From the NCBI GenBank assembly GCA_032718475.1, contig JAUCBJ010007920.1, positions 1 through 64,000 of the forward strand: 64,000 nucleotides of DNA, read 5' to 3'. The translations under genes were made by a program, and so were the position numbers. Below are positions 15,200 to 27,100 of the stretch, piece after piece. Numbering within the stretch: position 1 is the stretch's first letter; the number at the start of each line of letters is the position of its first letter. Under the pieces are notes generated by a model that saw only the letters and a program-made list of their open reading frames with translations, was not told the DNA's origin and ran no database searches. The stretch is from Nemertoderma westbladi (Eukaryota > Xenacoelomorpha > Nemertodermatida > Nemertodermatidae).

Positions 15200-17067
15200 C
15201 AGTACAAGGTAACTCGGTAACTCATACTCACCAGTACAAGGTAACTCGGTAACTCATACTCACCAGTACAAGGTAACTCGGTAACTCATACTCACCAGTA
15301 CAAGGTAACTCGGTAACTCATACTCACCAGTACAAGGTAACTCGGTAACTCATACTCACCAGTACAAGGTAACTCGGTAACTCATACTCACCAGTACAAG
15401 GTAACTCGGTAACTCATACTCACCAGTACAAGGTAACTCGGTAACTCATACTCACCAGTACAAGGTAACTCGGTAACTCATACTCACCAGTACAAGGTAA
15501 CTCATACTCACCAGTACAAGGTAACTCATACTCACCAGTACAAGGTAACTCATACTCACCAGTACAAGGTAACTCGGTAACTCATACTCACCAGTACAAG
15601 GTAACTCATACTCACCAGTACAAGGTAACTCATACTCACCAGTACAAGGTAACTCATACTCACTAGTACAAGGTAACTCATACTCACCAGTACAAGGTAA
15701 CTCATACTCACCAGTACAAGGTAACTCGGTAACTCATACTCACCAGTACAAGGTAACTCGGTAACTCATACTCACCAGTACAAGGTAACTCGGTAACTCA
15801 TACTCACCAGTACAAGGTAACTCGGTAACTCATACTCACCAGTACAAGGTAACTCGGTAACTCATACTCACCAGTACAAGGTAACTCATACTCACCAGTA
15901 CAAGGTAACTCATACTCACCAGTACAAGGTAACTCGGTAAATCATACTCACCAGTACAAGGTAACTCGGTAACTCATACTCACAAGTACAAGGTAACTCA
16001 TACTCACCAGTACAAGGTAACTCGGTAACTCATACTCACAAGTACAAGGTAACTCATACTCACCAGTACAAGGTAACTCATACTCACCAGTACAAGGTAA
16101 CTCGGTAACTCATACTCACCAGTACAAGGTAACTCATACTCACCAGTACAAGGTAACTCGGTAACTCATACTCACCAGTACAAGGTAACTCGGTAACTCA
16201 TACTCACCAGTACAAGGTAACTCATACTCACCAGTACAAGGTAACTCATACTCACCAGTACAAGGTAACTCGGTAACTCATACTCACCAGTACAAGGTAA
16301 CTCGGTAACTCATACTCACCAGTACAAGGTAACTCGGTAACTCATACTCACCAGTACAAGGTAACTCATACTCACCAGTACAAGGTAACTCGGTAACTCA
16401 TACTCACCAGTACAAGGTAACTCGGTAACTCATACTCACCAGTACAAGGTAACTCATACTCACCAGTACAAGGTAACTCATACTCACCAGTACAAGGTAA
16501 CTCGGTAACTCATACTCACCAGTACAAGGTAACTCGGTAACTCATACTCACCAGTACAAGGTAACTCATACTCACCAGTACAAGGTAACTCGGTAACTCA
16601 TACTCACCAGTACAAGGTAACTCATACTCACCAGTACAAGGTAACTCATACTCACCAGTACAAGGTAACTCGGTAACTCATACTCACCAGTACAAGGTAA
16701 CTCGGTAACTCATACTCACCAGTACAAGGTAACTCATACTCACCAGTACAAGGTAACTCATACTCACCAGTACAAGGTAACTCGGTAACTCATACTCACC
16801 AGTACAAGGTAACTCATACTCACCAGTACAAGGTAACTCGGTAACTCATACTCACCAGTACAAGGTAACTCGGTAACTCATACTCACCAGTACAAGGTAA
16901 CTCGGTAACTCATACTCACCAGTACAAGGTAACTCATACTCACCAGTACAAGGTAACTCATACTCACCAGTACAAGGTAACTCGGTAACTCATACTCACC
17001 AGTACAAGGTAACTCATATTCACCAGTACAAGGTAACTCATACTCACCAGTACAAGGTAACTCATAC
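15187..17067. repeat. Tandem array A, right part
   Basis: This continues the 24/32-bp array on the other side of the LINE insertion. Units with the extra CGGTAACT are much denser here than in the left part, with long runs of pure 32-bp units around 15.2-15.5 kb and 15.7-15.9 kb. A private CACAAG variant occurs near 15985 and 16038. The array stops abruptly at 17067, exactly where the minus strand shows GTATGAGT after a coding-like stretch. On the minus strand each unit begins GTATGAGTTACC. Confidence 0.96.
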
Positions 17068-17148
17068 TCCACGTAGCATTGCTCCCGTATGTTTTCCTCT
17101 TCAAATTTTTTTCGATCCCATCCGTTTCTTCTCATAGTAATATAATCA
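17068..17148 (-). CDS. Candidate 81-bp exon between arrays A and B
   Basis: This short coding-like stretch has no repeat similarity and lies between two satellites. On the minus strand an acceptor-like CTAG (17151-17148 region) is followed by 27 open codons. These include the charged stretches YITMRRNGWDRKKFEEE and NIREQCYV. The stretch ends at GA|GTATGAGT, a good donor. Phases would be 2-2 from the inner AG; using the outer AG (17154-17153) adds 4 bases. I do not recognise a domain. It lies downstream of the last TSP1 exon on the same strand, but that exon ends in phase 1, so a direct join needs an intervening exon or the other acceptor. It could instead be a remnant of the pre-amplification intron sequence. 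Confidence 0.35.
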
Positions 17149-17152
17149 CTAG

Positions 17153-19166
17153 CTATTTGGCAAACAGGCCAGGGGTATATCACCGCAGTTTCAATGCCTA
17201 GATCCATACAACCTGCAAGCAAATAGGCCAGGGGTATATCACCGCAGTTGGAATGCCTAGATCCATACAACCTACAAGCAAATAGGCCAGGGGTATATCA
17301 CCGCAGTTGGAATGCCTAGATCCATACAACCTGCAAGCAAATAGGCCGGGGGTATATCACCGCAGTTGGAATGCCTAGATCTATACAACCTGCAAGCAAA
17401 TAGGCCAGGGGTATATCACCGCAGTTGGAATGCCTAGATCCATACAACCTACAAGCAAATAGGCCAGGGGTATATCACCGCAGTTGGAATGCCTAGATCC
17501 ATACAACCTACAAGCAAACAGGCCAGGGGTATATCACCGCAGTTGGTATGCCTAGATCCATACAACCTGCAAGCAAATAGGCCGGGGGTATATCACCGCA
17601 GTTGGAATGCCTAGATCCATACAACCTACAAGCAAACAGGCCAGGGGTATATCACCGCAGTTGGTATGCCTAGATCCATACAACCTGCAAGCAAATAGGC
17701 CGGGGGTATATCACCGCAGTTGGAATGCCTAGATCTATACAACCTACAAGCAAATAGGCCAGGGGTATATCACCGCAGTTGGAATGCCTAGATCCATACA
17801 ACCTACAAGCAAACAGGCCAGGGGTATATCACCGCAGTTGGTATGCCTAGATCCATACAACCTGCAAGCACATAGGCCAGGGGTATATCACCGCAGTTGG
17901 TATGCCTAGATCCATACAACCTACAAGCAAATAGGCCAGGGGTATATCACCGCAGTTGGAATGCCTAGATCCATACAACCTACAAGCAAATAGGCCAGGG
18001 GTATATCACCGCAGTTGGTATGCCTAGATCCATACAACCTGCAAGCAAATAGGCCGGGGGTATATCACCGCAGTTGGAATGCCTAGATCCATACAACCTA
18101 CAAGCAAACAGGCCAGGGGTATATCACCGCAGTTGGTATGCCTAGATCCATACAACCTGCAAGCACATAGGCCAGGGGTATATCACCGCAGTTGGTATGC
18201 CTAGATCCATACAACCTGCAAGCAAATAGGCCAGGGGTATATCACCGCAGTTGGAATGCCTAGATCCATACAACCTACAAGCAAATAGGCCAGGGGTATA
18301 TCACCGCAGTTGGAATGCCTAGATCCATACAACCTACAAGCAAATAGGCCAGGGGTATATCACCGCAGTTGGTATGCCTAGATCCATACAACCTGCAAGC
18401 AAATAGGCCAGGGGTATATCACCGCAGTTGGAATGCCTAGATCCATACAACCTACAAGCAAATAGGCCAGGGGTATATCACCGCAGTTGGTATGCCTAGA
18501 TCCATACAACCTGCAAGCAAATAGGCCAGGGGTATATCACCGCAGTTGGAATGCCTAGATCCATACAACCTACAAGCAAATAGGCCAGGGGTATATCACC
18601 GCAGTTGGTATGCCTAGATCCATACAACCTGCAAGCAAATAGGCCAGGGGTATATCACCGCAGTTGGAATGCCTAGATCCATACAACCTACAAGCAAATA
18701 GGCCAGGGGTATATCACCGCAGTTGGAATGCCTAGATCCATACAACCTACAAGCAAATAGGCCAGGGGTATATCACCGCAGTTGGTATGCCTAGATCCAT
18801 ACAACCTGCAAGCAAATAGGCCGGGGGTATATCACCGCAGTTGGAATGCCTAGATCCATACAACCTACAAGCAAATAGGCCAGGGGTATATCACCGCAGT
18901 TGGAATGCCTAGATCCATACAACCTACAAGCAAATAGGCCAGGGGTATATCACCGCAGTTGGAATGCCTAGATCCATACAACCTACAAGCAAATAGGCCA
19001 GGGGTATATCACCGCAGTTGGTATGCCTAGATCCATACAACCTGCAAGCAAATAGGCCAGGGGTATATCACCGCAGTTGGAATGCCTAGATCCATACAAC
19101 CTACAAGCAAACAGGCCAGGGGTATATCACCGCAGTTGGAATGCCTAGATCCATACAACCTACAAA
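17153..19166. repeat. Tandem array B (59-bp unit)
   Basis: About 34 copies of a 59-bp unit are present. Each contains GGCCAGGGGTATATCACCGC, CAGTTGGAATGCCTAGATCC, and ATACAACCTACAAGCA. Variation is limited and patterned: GGAATG or GGTATG, GGCCAGG or GGCCGGG, CTACAAG or CTGCAAG, AAATAGG or AAACAGG. Blocks of two to four units recur, which suggests higher-order expansion. The last unit decays at 19166. The first unit merges at 17153-17165 into the candidate exon's acceptor side. Confidence 0.96.
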
Positions 19167-19326
19167 TAACAGCGTTTCTTAATTATTTTGAATAAATGAC
19201 AAGAATGAAATTGATAAACTATTTCTGAGATGGATACTGCTATAGAGACCAAATGGACAGAACATTATAATAAAATATTTACTTAAATTCAAAACGTCTG
19301 ATAAAATATATCCAAACTAAGTTGTC

Positions 19327-20626
19327 GGGACCAGGGGCGGTATTCATAAATGTGACTAACTAGGAACTTAGTCCTAGTCACAACAAGTTAGTAAGTGCTT
19401 GTACTAATTCGGTATTCAGAGAAGTTGGTGCGACTTATTACTAACGTATTTAGTACTAGTTGTTGCTAAACTCGTATTCATAGAACTTAGTCTTACTTAA
19501 GTTAGTATTAGCTGTAACTTAAATTTCTAGTCACATGAAAATGTGACTAAGTTGGTAAGAAAGCGTACTTATTCTATGTTGGCCTTCATACATACAGTAT
19601 GGTTATTATGTTATTGACGACTCCGGTCACATTATACTCTCTCTTGATTTTCTAGCATTCTCTGTTAATTGCAAATGTGTTGTTGCAGAGAAACTGTCAC
19701 ATGTAACGACATAAAGCTTTTTGTTTTTTAAACATATATCCGACTTAAATTTCCAAATTTCAGCTTATATTCTTGAATGGTGAGATTGCTCCCGAACGGT
19801 CCGCTTCCGTTGAAAATGTGTTTCGCTAAAGAATTCTACCATTCGCGAACTTTCGCAAGATAAAAAAGCGGTAGCGTTCCCACTTCACTCTTTTCCTCTC
19901 TATTACCAAATGTAAATAATGGTATTCGATAATGGTAGCCAATTGATTTATCGCCTTACTAAAAATATTAATTTTTCACTAAAATTTTAACAGGAAATCG
20001 CTAAAATATTCAGTTTCCACTAAAATCTATTAATTAACATTAAATCTATTAATTATAAATTATTGCTACGATGTGGGAAAGGGCATGTTACAGTGCCACG
20101 TTATTCGAACCTAAATAATGAAGGGATTTTATTACAACAGGCCGTAACAGATTTATTTTTGATGATTCAAAAATATATTTTAGTGATAATTAAATTGAGT
20201 GGAGGAAATATATATTTGATAACGAAAAAAATTTACTGGAAAACAGGAATTGTTTCAGTGACCAATAAAATTAATGGGTTTAATGTAGGCTACCAATACT
20301 AGTAAAACAGTATACCACTAAACATAGAGACATGCCGGGCATAGCTACCGTCCTTAAGTCAGTAAGTTAAAACTGAAATCTTTTCGATAAACATAAGTTA
20401 AAGTACCGGCACTGCTACTAATGGGCTAGAACTAAGTTTAGTAACAGTTTATGAATACTGATATTTTTTAAGGGCTAGTTGAAACTAAATTAAGTCAATG
20501 CTCTTACTAAAATCAGTTGTTTTTAGTAACAGATAGCTCTTACTAAACATAGTTGCAGCTCTTACTAAAAGCTGTCACTAAGTAGCTGTAACTAACACTA
20601 ACTCTATGAATACCGCCCCAGGTCCC
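19327..20626. mobile_element. Non-autonomous TIR DNA element, 1.3 kb
   Basis: The ends form a 22-bp terminal inverted repeat that begins GGGACC[A/T]GGGGCGG and runs into TATTCATA. Copies lie at 19327-19348 and 20605-20626, with the seventh base as the only mismatch. Sub-terminal zones on both sides are rich in short TTAGTNAC/GTNACTAA words in both orientations, typical of transposase-binding clusters. No transposase frame is visible; a 79-codon open frame at 20063-20302 has no recognisable motif. The GGGGCGGTATTCA-type end resembles Harbinger-group elements, but no clear target duplication could be fixed, so the superfamily is open. Confidence 0.65.
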
Positions 20627-20770
20627 AGAAAATTGTCAGTTTGAATGAAAAACAACACTCGAATTAAAATAAAATTGTATTATAAATTATATATATGAGA
20701 TATAATATATTAGATTTATTATTAATGCAATATTTACGAAGTATAAACAACGAGCCTACTACCTACGTAC

Positions 20771-20956
20771 CTTCTTCGCATTTATCTGGGACGCATTTCC
20801 TTTCTTCGTGTGAATCAACAGGCAGACAGGGTATGCCTCCATTGGCTCCATCGACACCAATGTCCCTTTTTCTGGATCTAAGTCCGTCGCAGATACTGGA
20901 TTGAGGAACACATGGGTCCCAATTTTCCCATGTACTCCAAGTACAATCCGTGCCAG
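20771..20956 (-). CDS. TSP1 exon 6 of the EGF/TSP1 gene
   Basis: This 186-bp exon encodes one thrombospondin type 1 module of 62 residues, an extracellular disulfide-bonded adhesion domain. Acceptor GTGTAG|CT and donor GAAG|GTACGT give phase 1 on both sides. Six cysteines lie near residues 5, 16, 23, 43, 54 and 59. The front carries CTWSTWENWDPC, whose WSTWENW resembles the tryptophan ladder that is C-mannosylated in TSP1 domains. A GGIPC motif precedes the fourth cysteine. It is the most downstream confident exon, 12.2 kb from the preceding TSP1 exon. That intron holds array C and LINE relics. Confidence 0.9.
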
Positions 20957-21169
20957 CTACACACAAAACAATAAATTTAATTAACACTATATTTAATGAG
21001 CACGGCAATTTAGGGACGGGACTACTGCTGCTATAGCTAACCGACCTTCATCGCTTATCCGGTTACGTATTGGCCTATTAGCAGATGGGAAAATTAGCTG
21101 AGTAGTCGATTTGTTTTATACAAAAATAATTTCTGCAGAAATTATTTGTTTCAAAATTAATTGGTTTCG

Positions 21170-24100
21170 GGAGTGGAGCCGGGACCCGTGCGGTTGGACT
21201 AGTGGAACATTACTAGCTTTTTGTTTGTTTATCGGGAATGGAGCCGGGATCCGTGCGGTTGGACTAGTGGAACATTACTAGCTTTTTGTTTGTTTATCGG
21301 GAATGGAGCCGGGATCCGTGCGGTTGGACTAGTGGAACATTACTAGCTTTTTGTTTGTTTATCGGGAATGGAGCCGGGATCCGTGCGGTTGGACTAGTGG
21401 AACATTACTAGCTTTTTGTTTGTTTATCGGGAATGGAGCCGGGATCCGTGCGGTTGGACTAGTGGAACATTACTAGCTTTTTGTTTGTTTATCGGGAATG
21501 GAGCCGGGATCCGTGCGGTTGGACTAGTGGAACATTACTAGCTTTTTGTTTGTTTATCGGGAATGGAGCCGGGATCCGTGCGGTTGGACTAGTGGAACAT
21601 TACTAGCTTTTTGTTTGTTTATCGGGAATGGAGCCGGGATCCGTGCGGTTGGACTAGTGGAACATTACTAGCTTTTTGTTTGTTTATCGGGAATGGAGCC
21701 GGGATCCGTGCGGTTGGACTAGTGGAACATTACTAGCTTTTTGTTTATTTATCGGGAATGGAGCCGGGATCCGTGCTGTTGGACTAGTGGAACATTACTA
21801 GCTTTTTGTTTGTTTATCGGGAATGGAGCCGGGATCCGTGCGGTTGGACTAGTGGAACATTACTAGCTTTTTGTTTGTTTATCGGGAATGGAGCCGGGAT
21901 CCGTGCGGTTGGACTAGTGGAACATTACTAGCTTTTTGTTTGTTTATCGGGAATGGAGCCGGGACCGTGCGGTTGGACTAGTGGAACATTACTAGCTTTT
22001 TGTTTGTTTATCGGGAATGGAGCCGGGACCTGTGCGGTTGGACTAGTGGAACATTACTAGCTTTTTGTTTGTTTATCGGGAATGGAGCCGGGATCCGTGC
22101 GGTTGGACTAGTGGAACATTACTAGCTTTTTGTTTGTTTATCGGGAATGGAGCCGGGATCCTGTGCGGTTGGACTAGTGGAACATTACTAGCTTTTTGTT
22201 TGTTTATCGGGAATGGAGCCGGGATCCGTGCGGTTGGACTAGTGGAACATTACTAGCTTTTTGTTTGTTTATCGGGAATGGAGCCGGGATCCGTGCGGTT
22301 GGACTAGTGGAACATTACTAGCTTTTTGTTTGTTTATCGGGAATGGAGCCGGGACCTGTGCGGTTGGACTAGTGGAACATTACTAGCTTTTTGTTTGTTT
22401 ATCGGGAATGGAGCCGGGATCCGTGCGGTTGGACTAGTGGAACATTACTAGCTTTTTGTTTGTTTATCGGGAATGGAGCCGGGATCCGTGCGGTTGGACT
22501 AGTGGAACATTACTAGCTTTTTGTTTGTTTATCGGGAATGGAGCCGGGATCCGTGCGGTTGGACTAGTGGAACATTACTAGCTTTTTGTTTGTTTATCGG
22601 GAATGGAGCCGGGACCCGTGCGGTTGGACTAGTGGAACATTACTAGCTTTTTGTTTGTTTATCTGGAATGGAGCCGGGACCTGTGCGGTTGGACTAGTGG
22701 AACATTACTAGCTTTTTGTTTGTTTATCGGGAATGGAGCCGGGATCCGTGCGGTTGGACTAGTGGAACATTACTAGCTTTTTGTTTGTTTATCGGGAATG
22801 GAGCCGGGATCCGTGCGGTTGGACTAGTGGAACATTACTAGCTTTTTGTTTATTTATCGGGAATGGAGCCGGGATCCGTGCGGTTGGACTAGTGGAACAT
22901 TACTAGCTTTTTGTTTGTTTATCGGGAATGGAGCCGGGATCCGTGCGGTTGGACTAGTGGAACATTACTAGCTTTTTGTTTGTTTATCGGGAATGGAGCC
23001 GGGATCCGTGCGGTTGGACTAGTGGAACATTACTAGCTTTTTGTTTGTTTATCGGGAATGGAGCCGGGATCCGTGCGGTTGGACTAGTGGAACATTACTA
23101 GCTTTTTGTTTGTTTATCGGGAATGGAGCCGGGATCCGTGCGGTTGGACTAGTGGAACATTACTAGCTTTTTGTTTGTTTATCGGGAATGGAGCCGGGAT
23201 CCGTGCGGTTGGACTAGTGGAACATTACTAGCTTTTTGTTTGTTTATCGGGAATGGAGCCGGGATCCGTGCGGTTGGACTAGTGGAACATTACTAGCTTT
23301 TTGTTTGTTTATCGGGAATGGAGCCGGGATCCGTGCGGTTGGACTAGTGGAACATTACTAGCTTTTTGTTTGTTTATCGGGAATGGAGCCGGGATCCGTG
23401 CGGTTGGACTAGTGGAACATTACTAGCTTTTTGTTTATTTATCGGGAATGGAGCCGGGATCCGTGCGGTTGGACTAGTGGAACATTACTAGCTTTTTGTT
23501 TATTTATCGGGAATGGAGCCGGGATCCGTGCGGTTGGACTAGTGGAACATTACTAGCTTTTTGTTTGTTTATCGGGAATGGAGCCGGGACCCGTGCGGTT
23601 GGACTAGTGGAACATTACTAGCTTTTTGTTTGTTTATCGGGAATGGAGCCGGGATCCGTGCGGTTGGACTAGTGGAACATTACTAGCTTTTTGTTTGTTT
23701 ATCGGGAATGGAGCCGGGACCTGTGCGGTTGGACTAGTGGAACATTACTAGCTTTTTGTTTGTTTATCGGGAATGGAGCCGGGATCCGTGCGGTTGGACT
23801 AGTGGAACATTACTAGCTTTTTGTTTGTTTATCGGGAATGGAGCCGGGATCCGTGCGGTTGGACTAGTGGAACATTACTAGCTTTTTGTTTGTTTATCGG
23901 GAATGGAGCCGGGATCCGTGCGGTTGGACTAGTGGAACATTACTAGCTTTTTGTTTGTTTATCGGGAATGGAGCCGGGACCCGTGCGGTTGGACTAGTGG
24001 AACATTACTAGCTTTTTGTTTGTTTATCGGGAATGGAGCCGGGATCCGTGCGGTTGGACTAGTGGAACATTACTAGCTTTTTGTTTGTTTATCGGGAATG

Positions 24101-27100
24101 GAGCCGGGACCCGTGCGGTTGGACTAGTGGAACATTACTAGCTTTTTGTTTGTTTATCGGGAATGGAGCCGGGACCGTGCGGTTGGACTAGTGGAACATT
24201 ACTAGCTTTTTGTTTGTTTATCGGGAATGGAGCCGGGACCCGTGCGGTTGGACTAGTGTAACATTACTAGCTTTTTGTTTGTTTATCGGGAATGGAGCCG
24301 GGACCTGTGCGGTTGGACTAGTGGAACATTACTAGCTTTTTGTTTGTTTATCGGGAATGGAGCCGGGACCCGTGCGGTTGGACTAGTGGAACATTACTAG
24401 CTTTTTGTTTGTTTATCTGGAATGGAGCCGGGACCTGTGCGGTTGGACTAGTGGAACATTACTAGCTTTTTGTTTGTTTATCGGGAATGGAGCCGGGACC
24501 TGTGCGGTTGGACTAGTGGAACATTACTAGCTTTTTGTTTGTTTATCGGGAATGGAGCCGGGATCCGTGCGGTTGGACTAGTGGAACATTACTAGCTTTT
24601 TGTTTGTTTATCGGGAATGGAGCCGGGATCCGTGCGGTTGGACTAGTGGAACATTACTAGCTTTTTGTTTATTTATCGGGAATGGAGCCGGGATCCGTGC
24701 GGTTGGACTAGTGGAACATTACTAGCTTTTTGTTTGTTTATCGGGAATGGAGCCGGGACCCGTGCGGTTGGACTAGTGGAACATTACTAGCTTTTTGTTT
24801 GTTTATCGGGAATGGAGCCGGGATCCGTGCGGTTGGACTAGTGGAACATTACTAGCTTTTTGTTTGTTTATCGGGAATGGAGCCGGGATCCGTGCGGTTG
24901 GACTAGTGGAACATTACTAGCTTTTTGTTTGTTTATCGGGAATGGAGCCGGGATCCGTGCGGTTGGACTAGTGGAACATTACTAGCTTTTTGTTTGTTTA
25001 TCGGGAATGGAGCCGGGATCCGTGCGGTTGGACTAGTGGAACATTACTAGCTTTTTGTTTGTTTATCGGGAATGGAGCCGGGATCCGTGCGGTTGGACTA
25101 GTGGAACATTACTAGCTTTTTGTTTATTTATCGGGAATGGAGCCGGGATCCGTGCGGTTGGACTAGTGGAACATTACTAGCTTTTTGTTTATTTATCGGG
25201 AATGGAGCCGGGATCCGTGCGGTTGGACTAGTGGAACATTACTAGCTTTTTGTTTGTTTATCGGGAATGGAGCCGGGATCCGTGCGGTTGGACTAGTGGA
25301 ACATTACTAGCTTTTTGTTTATTTATCGGGAATGGAGCCGGGATCCGTGCGGTTGGACTAGTGGAACATTACTAGCTTTTTGTTTGTTTATCGGGAATGG
25401 AGCCGGGATCCGTGCGGTTGGACTAGTGGAACATTACTAGCTTTTTGTTTATTTATCGGGAATGGAGCCGGGATCCGTGCGGTTGGACTAGTGGAACATT
25501 ACTAGCTTTTTGTTTGTTTATCGGGAATGGAGCCGGGATCCGTGCGGTTGGACTAGTGGAACATTACTAGCTTTTTGTTTGTTTATCGGGAATGGAGCCG
25601 GGATCCGTGCGGTTGGACTAGTGGAACATTACTAGCTTTTTGTTTGTTTATCGGGAATGGAGCCGGGATCCGTGCGGTTGGACTAGTGGAACATTACTAG
25701 CTTTTTGTTTATTTATCGGGAATGGAGCCGGGATCCGTGCGGTTGGACTAGTGGAACATTACTAGCTTTTTGTTTATTTATCGGGAATGGAGCCGGGATC
25801 CGTGCGGTTGGACTAGTGGAACATTACTAGCTTTTTGTTTATTTATCGGGAATGGAGCCGGGATCCGTGCGGTTGGACTAGTGGAACATTACTAGCTTTT
25901 TGTTTGTTTATCGGGAATGGAGCCGGGATCCGTGCGGTTGGACTAGTGGAACATTACTAGCTTTTTGTTTGTTTATCGGGAATGGAGCCGGGATCCGTGC
26001 GGTTGGACTAGTGGAACATTACTAGCTTTTTGTTTGTTTATCGGGAATGGAGCCGGGATCCGTGCGGTTGGACTAGTGGAACATTACTAGCTTTTTGTTT
26101 GTTTATCGGGAATGGAGCCGGGATCCGTGCGGTTGGACTAGTGGAACATTACTAGCTTTTTGTTTGTTTATCGGGAATGGAGCCGGGATCCGTGCGGTTG
26201 GACTAGTGGAACATTACTAGCTTTTTGTTTGTTTATCGGGAATGGAGCCGGGATCCGTGCGGTTGGACTAGTGGAACATTACTAGCTTTTTGTTTGTTTA
26301 TCGGGAATGGAGCCGGGATCCGTGCGGTTGGACTAGTGGAACATTACTAGCTTTTTGTTTGTTTATCGGGAATGGAGCCGGGATCCGTGCGGTTGGACTA
26401 GTGGAACATTACTAGCTTTTTGTTTGTTTATCGGGAATGGAGCCGGGATCCGTGCGGTTGGACTAGTGGAACATTACTAGCTTTTTGTTTGTTTATCGGG
26501 AATGGAGCCGGGATCCGTGCGGTTGGACTAGTGGAACATTACTAGCTTTTTGTTTGTTTATCGGGAATGGAGCCGGGATCCGTGCGGTTGGACTAGTGGA
26601 ACATTACTAGCTTTTTGTTTGTTTATCGGGAATGGAGCCGGGATCCGTGCGGTTGGACTAGTGGAACATTACTAGCTTTTTGTTTGTTTATCGGGAATGG
26701 AGCCGGGATCCGTGCGGTTGGACTAGTGGAACATTACTAGCTTTTTGTTTGTTTATCGGGAATGGAGCCGGGATCCGTGCGGTTGGACTAGTGGAACATT
26801 ACTAGCTTTTTGTTTGTTTATCGGGAATGGAGCCGGGATCCGTGCGGTTGGACTAGTGGAACATTACTAGCTTTTTGTTTGTTTATCGGGAATGGAGCCG
26901 GGATCCGTGCGGTTGGACTAGTGGAACATTACTAGCTTTTTGTTTGTTTATCGGGAATGGAGCCGGGATCCGTGCGGTTGGACTAGTGGAACATTACTAG
27001 CTTTTTGTTTGTTTATCGGGAATGGAGCCGGGATCCGTGCGGTTGGACTAGTGGAACATTACTAGCTTTTTGTTTGTTTATCGGGAATGGAGCCGGGATC

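Noticed and set aside
14038-15212. Plus-strand frames overlapping the LINE RT
   Set aside because: They are antisense shadows of the reverse transcriptase frame, and the same shadows recur in the other LINE copy.
1-17067. CRISPR-like appearance of array A
   Set aside because: The units are head-to-tail with no unique spacers, and the window is clearly from a eukaryote with spliced genes and LINEs.
22065-22256. 63-codon frame in array C
   Set aside because: It translates the 65-bp unit and depends on local single-base indels.
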